Assembly: GCA_051439365.1 (NCBI GenBank)
Contig: JBFRWC010000437.1
Span: 1-28,324 of the forward strand
DNA length: 28,324 nucleotides
Direction of reading: 5' to 3'
Source: JAAHGY01 sp051439365
GTDB taxonomy: Bacteria > Cyanobacteriota > Cyanobacteriia > CAKZMO01
Under the pieces are notes generated by a model. It made no database searches. It had not been told where the DNA came from and worked only from the letters and a program-made list of their open reading frames with translations. Positions 21,997 through 28,324 of this stretch are shown piece after piece. Position numbers and translations under genes: made by a program. Position 1 is the stretch's first letter. Each line of letters starts with the position of its first letter.

Positions 21997-23493
21997 TTAC
22001 CGCGCCGATAAAACTTGACTTGACCATGTAAGACCTGGATGGGGCTGAATTTTTTCCAGTTGTTGCTGCCAATGGGCCGATAAAGTTTGAGCTTGGAGCC
22101 GCCGGGGACGATCGGGGGCCACTTTCTCTGTTTGTTGGACCGCCCAGGCGAGGGTTGGGGACCACCCCATGCGGGCCGCGAGGTGAGCTAGGTGCAGGTA
22201 GCGTAAATCTTCTAGGTGCAATCGCCATTGACGCAGATAGCGATGGGTATGGGCATGGAACCGGCTATTGGGGGGAATGGCTTCCAGCATGGCGCAGGCT
22301 TGCACCAACTGTAAGCTGTCCTGTAGAGAGGGGGTCCAAGGGTGGGTGGTGGCGATCGCCAACTGCTGTGCTCGACAAAGCTGCTCTAAATATCCTGCTT
22401 CCTCGGCTAGGGCTGGAATGAGGGCCACTTGCTGGGCGGTGGCGATCGCTCCTGCCAAATCTCCCCGTTGACACTGCCATTCTCCATAATTTAACCACTC
22501 TGTGGCAAGGGGTTCTAACTGGGCCTGAGCCGTGGCCCATACATAGGTGGTTTGATCGATTGCTTGAACTTGTTGCAGGGCTAGACCGAGGGCATGGGGC
22601 AGTCCTGACTTCGCAGTCTGCTGCACCTGCTGCAAAATTCTGGCATTATGCTGTTCCAGGCGTAACCGTCGCGAGAGTTGATCCACTTGAAAGGCTTGGC
22701 GTTGGCCAAAATGAAACCAGGCATCCAGTCCCTGACTGGCTGCCTGGGGGGATCTGGGCGCGAAGGAGGTCTCATCAGATAGCTGGGCCTCAGACAGTTG
22801 AGCTAAGGCGTTAATCTGTTGCTGTGCCTCTGGCCAATTTTGTTGTTGGAGGGCGACATGGGCTAAATCGACCAGGGGTTGCATCACCTGCTGCTGCTGT
22901 TTGAGGGCGACTAATTGATGTTGGGCGAGAGAATACAGGGAACTACTGCGGGGAATGGATTTGATCAAGGCGATCGCCTCTCTTCCCTGGTTGTTCTGAG
23001 CCTTGCGTTTTGCCTGCCCCAAAATGGTCCGTGACCACTGCTCCGAAGCTTGTTGGCCTTCGGTATAAAGGGGGTCGGCAGCGGTCCAGTGCTTGATTCG
23101 CTCTAGACTCGTCACCACCGCCTCAATTGTGTTCATTTGCATTGCCTGATAGCCACAAGCCAAGATATCCCGATCGGTTGCTGGTGGGATCTGGTGGCAA
23201 TCGGTTTCGGGAGGTACAGTCAGGAGTAGATTGAACGCGATCGCGGCACTGCCGCTGCTGACACTGGTTCCTGCCACCATCATCACTAGCCACAGCCACA
23301 ACTTCAGCATTGGTGACTTTGTCGCTTTGGGACTGAGAGCCACAGCGACCGGGATCACCTCGACTGCATCGACTTCAATCGTGTCCACTTTGGCAGCGCT
23401 AGCTTGTAGTGGAACTTGCTCCTGCGTAGAGGTGCGCCGGACTAGCCCAGGGGTGGCAAGAGCCTGGGGTTGAGACGGTAACTTTCCCACCAT
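21997..23493 (-). CDS. Single-pass membrane protein with helical-repeat region, function unknown
   Basis: I do not recognise a named function. The 498-residue product has a low-complexity cytoplasmic N-terminus (about 60 residues). One hydrophobic segment follows at about residues 63-92 (LWLWLVMMVAGTS onward). Next come two cysteines, C99 and C113, which could form a disulfide outside the membrane. The remaining 380 residues are almost all helical and rich in Gln, Ala and Leu. Recurring units such as REAIALIKSIPRSSSLYSLAQ and LAGAIATAQQVALIPALAEEA suggest a TPR-like solenoid. Similar cyanobacterial proteins are sometimes named chromosome segregation ATPase, but no ATPase motif is visible. It is transcribed toward the NifX-like gene. 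Confidence 0.7.
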   Translation of the reverse strand: MVGKLPSQPQALATPGLVRRTSTQEQVPLQASAAKVDTIEVDAVEVIPVAVALSPKATKSPMLKLWLWLVMMVAGTSVSSGSAAIAFNLLLTVPPETDCHQIPPATDRDILACGYQAMQMNTIEAVVTSLERIKHWTAADPLYTEGQQASEQWSRTILGQAKRKAQNNQGREAIALIKSIPRSSSLYSLAQHQLVALKQQQQVMQPLVDLAHVALQQQNWPEAQQQINALAQLSEAQLSDETSFAPRSPQAASQGLDAWFHFGQRQAFQVDQLSRRLRLEQHNARILQQVQQTAKSGLPHALGLALQQVQAIDQTTYVWATAQAQLEPLATEWLNYGEWQCQRGDLAGAIATAQQVALIPALAEEAGYLEQLCRAQQLAIATTHPWTPSLQDSLQLVQACAMLEAIPPNSRFHAHTHRYLRQWRLHLEDLRYLHLAHLAARMGWSPTLAWAVQQTEKVAPDRPRRLQAQTLSAHWQQQLEKIQPHPGLTWSSQVLSAR

Positions 23494-23724
23494 AACTTGT
23501 CGATCCCGTTGTTATTCACTGATCATCCACAGGGGCAGCGTACACATTGGGTGGATTCGCGGCAAGAATGGAGCAACTTTATGCAGACTCGAAGCATTTT
23601 TCTGCTTCCCTTCCCCAGCACATTCCACCCGATCTGTATTGTCCCAAATTCTCTAATAGCTTTCGGAGCGTTCCCCACCGTTTCCGCACAGGTTTCATGA
23701 ACGTTACAAATTGTCTGATAGCTA

Positions 23725-24378
23725 CTAGTGAGCAGTATTGGAGGGACAGAGATCGGCCAGAAGACAGCGATCGCACGCGGGTTTCCGAGCGGCACACACG
23801 GCCCGCCCGTGGTAAATGAGCCGGATTGACCAGTTTTCCCAATCAGGTTGGGGAATCAGTTGCATCAGATCCCGCTCAATCCGCTTCGGATCATCATATT
23901 CTGTCAGCCCCAGGCGATTCGTCAGCCGTTTCACATGGGTATCGACTGTCACCCCCGCATTGATGCCAAAGGCATGGGCCAGCACCACATTGGCAGTCTT
24001 CCGGGCGACCCCTGGCAACTTCAACAACTCTGGCATCGTTTGGGGGACCGTCCCCCCAAACTCCGTCACGATCATCCGGCAAGCTCCCTGGATATTCTTG
24101 GACTTGTTTCGATAGAAGCCTGTCGATCTAACCAGGGTTTCAATCTCACTCAGATCGGCTGCGGCCAGCGTCTCGGCGGTCGGATACTGACTGAACAAGG
24201 CTGGAGTCACCTTATTCACCCGCTCGTCAGTGCATTGAGCTGACAGAATAGTCGCCACGAGCAGCTGCACTGGGGTCTCATAGTCCAGCGAACAGGTCGC
24301 ATCAGGGTATTCAGCCTTGATCCGCCGTAGTACCTCTTGGGCACGCAGCTTTTTACTCCGGGATTTCCGAGGACTCAT
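23725..24378 (-). CDS. nth: Endonuclease III (DNA glycosylase/AP lyase)
   Basis: Nth removes oxidised pyrimidines and nicks the abasic site in base-excision repair. The 217-residue protein has the helix-hairpin-helix LPGVARKTANVVLAHAFG with catalytic Lys127, and VDTHVKRLTNRLG with catalytic Asp146. The 4Fe-4S loop has the spacing C195-x6-C202-x2-C205-x5-C211. I start at ATG 24378 because GGTGAG lies 8 nt upstream; a TTG two codons earlier is possible. It begins 20 nt after the stop of rseP on the same strand, so the two form a likely operon. Confidence 0.97.
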   Translation of the reverse strand: MSPRKSRSKKLRAQEVLRRIKAEYPDATCSLDYETPVQLLVATILSAQCTDERVNKVTPALFSQYPTAETLAAADLSEIETLVRSTGFYRNKSKNIQGACRMIVTEFGGTVPQTMPELLKLPGVARKTANVVLAHAFGINAGVTVDTHVKRLTNRLGLTEYDDPKRIERDLMQLIPQPDWENWSIRLIYHGRAVCAARKPACDRCLLADLCPSNTAH

Positions 24379-24398
24379 GGGCAATACTCACCTGCTCA

Positions 24399-25514
24399 CT
24401 ACTGAAACAGGTTTTGTACCACTTCCAATTGGGTGGTGTCCCGCACAATCAGAAAGATCCCTAATCCCAAAATCAGGAACAAACCCGTTTGCATCACATT
24501 CTCTTGTAGGCGCATGGGCAAGGGCTGCCCCCGCATTGCTTCCACTAATAGAAATGCCAGTTGGCCTCCGTCCAAGGCGGGCAAGGGCAGAATATTGATA
24601 ATGGCTAGGTTAATACTGATGATGGCGGTAAAGGGGAACAGGTAGGAAAAATCCGTCTTGGCAAACTGAGCGCCCTGCTCCACAATGCGCACAGGTCCGG
24701 CTACTTGACCCGACATTTCCGAAAAGTTGGTTGCTAGGGCTACGAACCCCTTCACGGTCATGTTGACCAATCCCTGGAACTCCAAAGTCGATACTTTCAA
24801 CACCTCGGCAAAGCTATTGGGCTGTCGTCGCACGGCCAGACCATTCTCGCCTTTCACCACACCGCCGTTGGCTTGGAGGCCGACTCCAATTCGAGCAACG
24901 CCATCATCATTAGCAGAACGGGGGACGACTTGCACCACTGAACGCTGCCGCTCCCGCTCGATGGTAAGGCTGACAGGGCGATTGAGGCTTTGCTTGATCA
25001 CTTGCTGTAACTGATCCATTGCTGGAGCCCCGGTTTCCAGGGTGAGACCGTTGACCGCAATGACCAAATCATTGGCTTGTAACCCTGCTTGGGCAGCGGG
25101 AGAGTCTACCGTCATCACATCGGCAATCACCACCCCTGGGTCATATTGCTCTATGGGAATGCCCAAGCCCGCAAATTCCACTACAAAAATCAGGTAGGCA
25201 AACACGAGGTTGGCAACCACCCCAGCGCTGATCACAATGGCCCGATCGAGGACAGGGCGGTTTTTCATCAAGTCTGGGTCATGTTCTGGAATATTGCTGC
25301 CAGGATCATCATCGGGAAAGCCAACAAAGCCCCCGAGGGGAATGGCGCGGAGGGCGTACTCGGTTTCGGTCCCTTGATATTTCCACAGAATCGGGCCAAA
25401 GCCGACGGAGAAGCGGTTGACATGGATACCCTGGAGGCGAGCAGCCATAAAGTGTCCGGCCTCATGAACCACGATTAACAGGGCAAGAACTGCGATCGCT
25501 GCTAAAACTGACAT
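24399..25514 (-). CDS. rseP: Site-2 protease, RseP/M50 family zinc metalloprotease
   Basis: Site-2 proteases cut transmembrane helices of anti-sigma factors and other membrane proteins. The 371-residue product has the active-site VVHEAGH in the first helix (H17, E18, H21) and the RIPLGG-type segment ALRAIPLGGFVGF. One PDZ domain spans about residues 125-200 (DSPAAQAGLQANDLVIAVNG). The third zinc ligand D315 sits in INILPLPALDGGQ. The four-helix layout is complete. The start ATG opens the rseP-nth unit. A HIP1 palindrome covers the first codons. Confidence 0.95.
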   Translation of the reverse strand: MSVLAAIAVLALLIVVHEAGHFMAARLQGIHVNRFSVGFGPILWKYQGTETEYALRAIPLGGFVGFPDDDPGSNIPEHDPDLMKNRPVLDRAIVISAGVVANLVFAYLIFVVEFAGLGIPIEQYDPGVVIADVMTVDSPAAQAGLQANDLVIAVNGLTLETGAPAMDQLQQVIKQSLNRPVSLTIERERQRSVVQVVPRSANDDGVARIGVGLQANGGVVKGENGLAVRRQPNSFAEVLKVSTLEFQGLVNMTVKGFVALATNFSEMSGQVAGPVRIVEQGAQFAKTDFSYLFPFTAIISINLAIINILPLPALDGGQLAFLLVEAMRGQPLPMRLQENVMQTGLFLILGLGIFLIVRDTTQLEVVQNLFQ

Positions 25515-25692
25515 GCTAGGTTGACGTTCCCGTTACAATACATCCTGGTCACGTTGTTATTTGTGACACACTGTTGACTATTCTAAACCCCATTCCCTCA
25601 GATTGCCGCTAGTGGGGGTGGAAGTCGCTGCACAGCCAACCATGCCGCGATCGCACCAACAACACCTACAGATTAAGCTAAAACGATTTTAG

Positions 25693-25745
25693 TTTGCGTA
25701 TTTTGGTGGCTGAACCCCGCCAGCGGCAGGGTTCAACCACGCAAA
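25693..25745 (+). repeat. Strong imperfect inverted repeat (hairpin)
   Basis: GTGGCTGAACCC (25706-25717) pairs with GGGTTCAACCAC (25729-25740) with one mismatch. Inside, GCC and GGC add three more pairs around an AGC loop. Outside, TTTGC (25693-25697) pairs with GCAAA (25741-25745) across a one-sided bulge. The stem is long for a spacer and lacks a T tract on the + strand. It may be a small mobile palindromic element, the end of a lost element, or a structured RNA. Confidence 0.6.
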
Positions 25746-25749
25746 TTAA

Positions 25750-25835
25750 ATGGCAACCAGCTTATCCAGCGAAGCCGAATGGGAATATGCGTGTTAGGCG
25801 GTTGGCCAACCTGTTCCAGTTCCATTGTGTTCCAC
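25750..25835 (+). pseudogene. Remnant of an FGE-sulfatase (SUMF1-type) domain gene
   Basis: In one frame, bases 25765-25794 encode SSEAEWEYAC followed by a TAG. SEAEWEYAC is the hallmark motif of formylglycine-generating-enzyme/sulfatase-modifying domains, usually in the context RLPSEAEWEYACRAG. The preceding codons TSLS are single-base changes from RLP-type codons for two residues (AGC for CGC, TCC for CCC). After the stop, another frame reads NLFQFHC, resembling the next conserved TPFxF segment. No start, length or frame is preserved, so this is a short decayed fragment. Such domains in cyanobacteria are often fused to kinases or caspases, or serve as targets of diversity-generating retroelements; none of these is seen here. 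Confidence 0.45.
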
Positions 25836-25977
25836 GCAGTGTGCTGGCATAACCGCTTTCCTGATACAATAATGCTTCTTGCCATAGGGAGCGATCGCCA
25901 TCCATCTGGCCCTTAAAATTGTGTCACTCAGACGCAGTGACTCCGAATCAATGAACCGCAGGTGGGAAGATAGAGTG

Positions 25978-26097
25978 ATGCAATATCTGGGTATAGTCGT
26001 TTACGGTGATTGGTCGGAGTGGCTAACCATTTCTGGTTACATTAGCTTTTGCATTTTTATTACTTGGTGTGTCCTCACCCGTAGTTCCAAGTCCTAG
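25978..26097 (+). CDS. Possible 39-residue single-pass membrane protein
   Basis: A 40-codon frame starts at ATG 25978 and encodes MQYLGIVVYGDWSEW, then a hydrophobic segment of about 19 residues (LTISGYISFCIFITWCVL), ending TRSSKS. The layout of a short polar N-terminus, one helix and a basic end is that of the many tiny subunits of photosynthetic and NDH-1 complexes in cyanobacteria. An in-frame ATG at 25951 would give 48 residues. The ribosome-binding site is weak for either (GGTGGGA for the shorter). I cannot assign it to a known subunit from memory, and chance remains possible. Confidence 0.4.
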   Translation: MQYLGIVVYGDWSEWLTISGYISFCIFITWCVLTRSSKS

Positions 26098-26232
26098 AGG
26101 CGATTCAGTATTTTGTGACTTTTCCTATCTTCACCGACTCGATGACCTAAAGCTATTTTTCCATGTGACGACAACCTTTGGACGCAACTCCCGATCATTC
26201 ACGGTTCATCCATACTCTAGCTTGTAATCTAC

Positions 26233-26667
26233 ATGACTTCATCCTTTGATATCATTGCCCAGGCCAATCCTCACGCTCCCTTATCCAAGGATCAAGTGGA
26301 GCAGAATCAGCAGCTTGATGATGCTCTATCCAATCGGTTTATCGAATTAGACCCCAAAGGCTATTTTTTAATTTACTTGGACCGAGAGGCTGGTCTAATT
26401 TGTGCCGCCCACTACAGCAATGATATCAATGACCAGGGATTGGCCGTTGATCCCGAAACCGGAGAACCGATCCCCTGTAAGGGGAGCGTGGAACGGACTC
26501 CCCTGCAGGTGTATACCGGACGTACAGCCAAAGAATTAGGCATTAAGCTCACCGAAGGCGCTAATCCCATTCCCCTGACCTCCCTAGACCATGCTCTCTA
26601 CCTGGGCCGGGAACTCGTCCGGGCTGAACAGGCGCTGATTTCTGGCCAAGACTATATCCAGGATTAG
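26233..26667 (+). CDS. DUF4346-like protein, function unknown
   Basis: The 144-residue product looks like the cyanobacterial DUF4346 family. The core is FIELDPKGYFLIYLDREAGLI, then HYSNDINDQGLAVDPETGEPIP, VERTPLQVYTGRTAKELGIKL and LDHALYLGRELVRAEQALISG. It is soluble, mildly acidic and has no signal peptide. The family is known as a stand-alone protein and as a C-terminal part of dihydropteroate-synthase-related proteins; no function is established that I can state. The start ATG has no strong ribosome-binding site nearby. It lies 226 nt before pntA, probably as a separate unit. Confidence 0.65.
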   Translation: MTSSFDIIAQANPHAPLSKDQVEQNQQLDDALSNRFIELDPKGYFLIYLDREAGLICAAHYSNDINDQGLAVDPETGEPIPCKGSVERTPLQVYTGRTAKELGIKLTEGANPIPLTSLDHALYLGRELVRAEQALISGQDYIQD

Positions 26668-26864
26668 CCCCTAACTTGCACCCCCAACCTTCACAAATGT
26701 TACAGGTCTAGCCCTTGTCTAGCTAGGCAAACATAAAATTAAAGCGTCAATCTTCTGAGTTTTCTGGTAGCCTCCCTTACCATTCTCAAAAGATGTTATG
26801 GCCAACTGCGACAGAAATGGTAGTCAAACGGTGGCCTTCCCTACCCCGTGTGGGGACACACTTT

Positions 26865-26882
26865 TGTGACCAATGTGACCAA
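26865..26882 (+). repeat. Perfect tandem 9-bp repeat in the pntA leader
   Basis: TGTGACCAA is repeated head to tail at 26865-26873 and 26874-26882, ending 11 bases before the pntA ATG. A small hairpin with GTGT and ACAC arms lies just upstream at about 26848-26861. The repeat is adjacent to the AGAGGAGA ribosome-binding site, so a role at the mRNA level is possible. TGTGA also resembles half of a CRP-type site, but no inverted partner is present. Confidence 0.5.
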
Positions 26883-26893
26883 GAGGAGAACTC

Positions 26894-28051
26894 ATGAAAA
26901 TAGCGGTTGCCAAGGAAACCGATTCGGGCGAATGTCGGGTCGCGCTCACTCCCGATGTTGTGGCCCGTTTAGTCAAACAAGGGCTGGATATCGTTGTAGA
27001 AGCGGGAGCGGGAGAACAGTCCTTTTTTAGCGACCAAGAGTATGAAGCGGCTGGAGCGGCTGTGGTATCAGAAACGGCAGCGGCTTGGGGGGATGCCAAT
27101 ATGATCCTCAAGGTTCAGCCTCCCATCACCACGGACAATGGGGCATCAGAGCTGGATTTACTCAAGCCGGATCAAGTGTTCATTAGCTTTTTGAATCCGT
27201 TAGCGGAACCGGAGCGGGTTCAAGCGATCGCACAGAAAAATGTCACGGCATTCAGCATGGAGCTGATCCCTCGGACTACTCGTGCTCAGAGTATGGATGC
27301 CCTCTCGTCTCAAGCGTCCCTGGCAGGGTACAAAGCAGTTTTGTTGGCGGCGGCGGAATTGCCCAAGTTCTTCCCAATGTTGACGACAGCAGCGGGAACG
27401 ATTCGTCCCGCGAAGGTGTTTATTATGGGTGCAGGGGTGGCCGGATTACAGGCGATCGCCACGGCTCGCCGCTTGGGTGCGGTGGTGGAAGCCTTCGACA
27501 TTCGCCCTGAGGTGAAAGAGCAAGTCCAGAGTTTGGGAGCCAAATTTGTGGAAGTGGCCTTAGAGGAAGACACGGCTGGGGGCGGTGGTTATGCCAAGGA
27601 ACTCTCGGAGGAGTCCAAGGCCAAATCCCGTGAACTGGTAGCTTCCCATGTGAGTAACGCTGATGCGGTGATTACGACCGCCCAAGTTCCAGGGAAGAAA
27701 GCTCCCCTGTTGGTGACAGCGGAAATGGTCAGCAGCATGAAACCGGGCGCGGTTATTGTCGATTTAGCCGCAGGGCAGGGGGGCAACTGTGCTTACACGG
27801 AAGCCGGACGCACCGTCAATTACCACGGTGTTACCATCATTGGGCCGGAAAACTTGCCTGCCTCTGTCCCCGTCCATGCCAGCCAAATGTACGCCAAAAA
27901 CTTGCAAGCGTTGCTCCAGCTTTTGGTCACTAAAGACGGGGAACTGAATCTCGACTTTGAGGATGACATTATTGCAGGGGCTTGCCTCACCCATGCTGGC
28001 GACATTCGCAACCAGCGGGTCAAGGATGCCCTCACGCCAGTTTCTGTGTAA
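26894..28051 (+). CDS. pntA: NAD(P) transhydrogenase subunit alpha part 1 (soluble NAD(H)-binding domain I)
   Basis: PntA domain I binds NAD(H) in the proton-pumping transhydrogenase that reduces NADP+ at the expense of NADH. The 385-residue protein has MKIAVAKETDSGECRVALTPDVV, the mobile and catalytic RTTRAQSMDALSSQ loop (residues 127-140), and the dinucleotide fold GAGVAGLQAIATARRLGA (179-196). No transmembrane helices follow, so this is the split form (PntAA) that needs PntAB and PntB. Those usually follow directly, but the remaining 273 nt hold repeats instead. The ATG has AGAGGAG upstream. A proline or alanine dehydrogenase assignment is unlikely given the QSMDALSSQ loop. Confidence 0.93.
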   Translation: MKIAVAKETDSGECRVALTPDVVARLVKQGLDIVVEAGAGEQSFFSDQEYEAAGAAVVSETAAAWGDANMILKVQPPITTDNGASELDLLKPDQVFISFLNPLAEPERVQAIAQKNVTAFSMELIPRTTRAQSMDALSSQASLAGYKAVLLAAAELPKFFPMLTTAAGTIRPAKVFIMGAGVAGLQAIATARRLGAVVEAFDIRPEVKEQVQSLGAKFVEVALEEDTAGGGGYAKELSEESKAKSRELVASHVSNADAVITTAQVPGKKAPLLVTAEMVSSMKPGAVIVDLAAGQGGNCAYTEAGRTVNYHGVTIIGPENLPASVPVHASQMYAKNLQALLQLLVTKDGELNLDFEDDIIAGACLTHAGDIRNQRVKDALTPVSV

Positions 28052-28106
28052 CCCAGCCCTCATGGCTCCTCACGACTCCTCTTCCTTCCCAGTGTCCCGT
28101 TCTACC

Positions 28107-28323
28107 GTGTACACACCAGTCGAACCACCCCCTCTAACTCCCCCTTGCAAAGGGGGAGGACCGGAATCTCCCCCCTTTGCAAGGCTACTGTGTACACACC
28201 AGTCGAACCACCCCCTCTAACTCCCCCTTGCAAAGGGGGAGGACCGGAGTTTCCCCCCTTTGCAAGGGGGGACTAAGGGGGGTAAAGCCGAGTTTTGGAC
28301 TTCAAAATGAGATGTGTGTACAC
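28107..28323. repeat. Two-copy GC-rich palindromic repeat with inverted ends (MITE-like)
   Basis: A block starting GTGTACACACCAGTCGAACC occurs at 28107 and again at 28190, an 83-base period with only a few differences over about 78 bases. Each copy contains the palindromic core CCCCCTTGCAAAGGGGG and a second arm CCCCCTTTGCAAGG. After the second copy the arm is complete, GGGGGGACTAAGGGGGG. The end GTGTGTACAC (28314-28323) is the exact reverse complement of GTGTACACAC at 28107 and 28190. This gives a miniature element of about 134 bp with 10-bp inverted ends, plus an extra partial copy. Similar G/C-tract palindromes are widespread in cyanobacterial spacers. Confidence 0.8.
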
Positions 28324-28324
28324 C

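Larger units (their letters stand above)
25515..25950. other. Spacer without long gene (rseP promoter side, hairpin, gene remnant)
   Basis: This divergent spacer between rseP and the next + strand candidate has no long reading frame. Near rseP it contains TGTGACACA, a perfect 9-base palindrome at about 25562-25570. On the - strand, TATTGT lies about 20 nt before the rseP start region and could be part of a promoter. The middle holds the hairpin and the decayed FGE-domain fragment listed separately. HIP1 sites lie near 25648 and 25889. Confidence 0.5.

Noticed and set aside
21987..22260. Open + strand frames opposite the membrane-protein gene
   Set aside because: They are antisense shadows of the long - strand frame, which has a coherent membrane-protein architecture.
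23494..23724. Search for rpsN or a small gene between the membrane-protein gene and nth
   Set aside because: No frame on either strand shows S14 motifs or other recognisable coding features.
25725..25745. GGGTTCAACC resembling a tRNA T-arm
   Set aside because: It is explained by the hairpin; no D-arm, anticodon arm or acceptor stem can be built around it.
26711..26739. TTGTCT and TAAAAT upstream of pntA as a promoter
   Set aside because: The spacing is only 13 bases, too short for a sigma-70 type promoter.
28107..28323. Direct repeats considered as a CRISPR array
   Set aside because: There are only two long copies with no unique spacer between them, and each unit is internally palindromic over its G/C core.

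Overview
The window is chromosomal DNA from a cyanobacterium. Two things show this. The palindrome GCGATCGC (HIP1, the highly iterated cyanobacterial palindrome) occurs close to forty times by eye, in genes and in spacers. The order of the ribosomal-protein cluster and the run truA-rplM-rpsI-rpmE-prfA behind rplQ are also cyanobacterial, as are the zinc-free form of L31 and a DUF4346-like protein. I cannot fix the genus.

Positions 1-14926 hold the translation supercluster, all on the + strand. It runs rplB (3' part only), rpsS, rplV, rpsC, rplP, rpmC, rpsQ, rplN, rplX, rplE, rpsH, rplF, rplR, rpsE, rplO, secY, infA, rpmJ (37 codons), rpsM, rpsK, rpoA, rplQ, truA, rplM, rpsI, rpmE and prfA. 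Together these supply ribosome parts, the translocon channel, an initiation and a release factor, the RNA polymerase alpha subunit and a tRNA pseudouridine synthase. Some junctions overlap or abut; others are separated by 60-140 nt. The adk gene that often lies between secY and infA is absent.

Positions 14959-21975 continue on the + strand with an SbcD/Mre11-type nuclease, an ABC-F ATPase, phosphoglycerate mutase gpmI, secG, a secreted metzincin-like protease with a small tandem repeat, and a NifX-like protein. Positions 21997-25514 are on the - strand: a single-pass membrane protein with a helical-repeat periplasmic part, then nth and rseP, which form an apparent rseP-nth operon.

Positions 25515-26232 lack any long gene. 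They hold a strong hairpin, the decayed remnant of a formylglycine-generating-enzyme (FGE-sulfatase/SUMF1) domain, and a possible 39-residue single-pass membrane protein too short for ordinary ORF calling. After that come a DUF4346-like gene and pntA (soluble domain I of the proton-translocating transhydrogenase). The window ends in a two-copy, GC-rich palindromic repeat bounded by 10-bp inverted ends, placed where pntAB would be expected.

I see no CRISPR array, rRNA, tRNA, intact insertion sequence or prophage, and nothing that clearly forms a new multi-gene system. The most interesting material is in the 25.5-26.2 kb spacer and the repeats.
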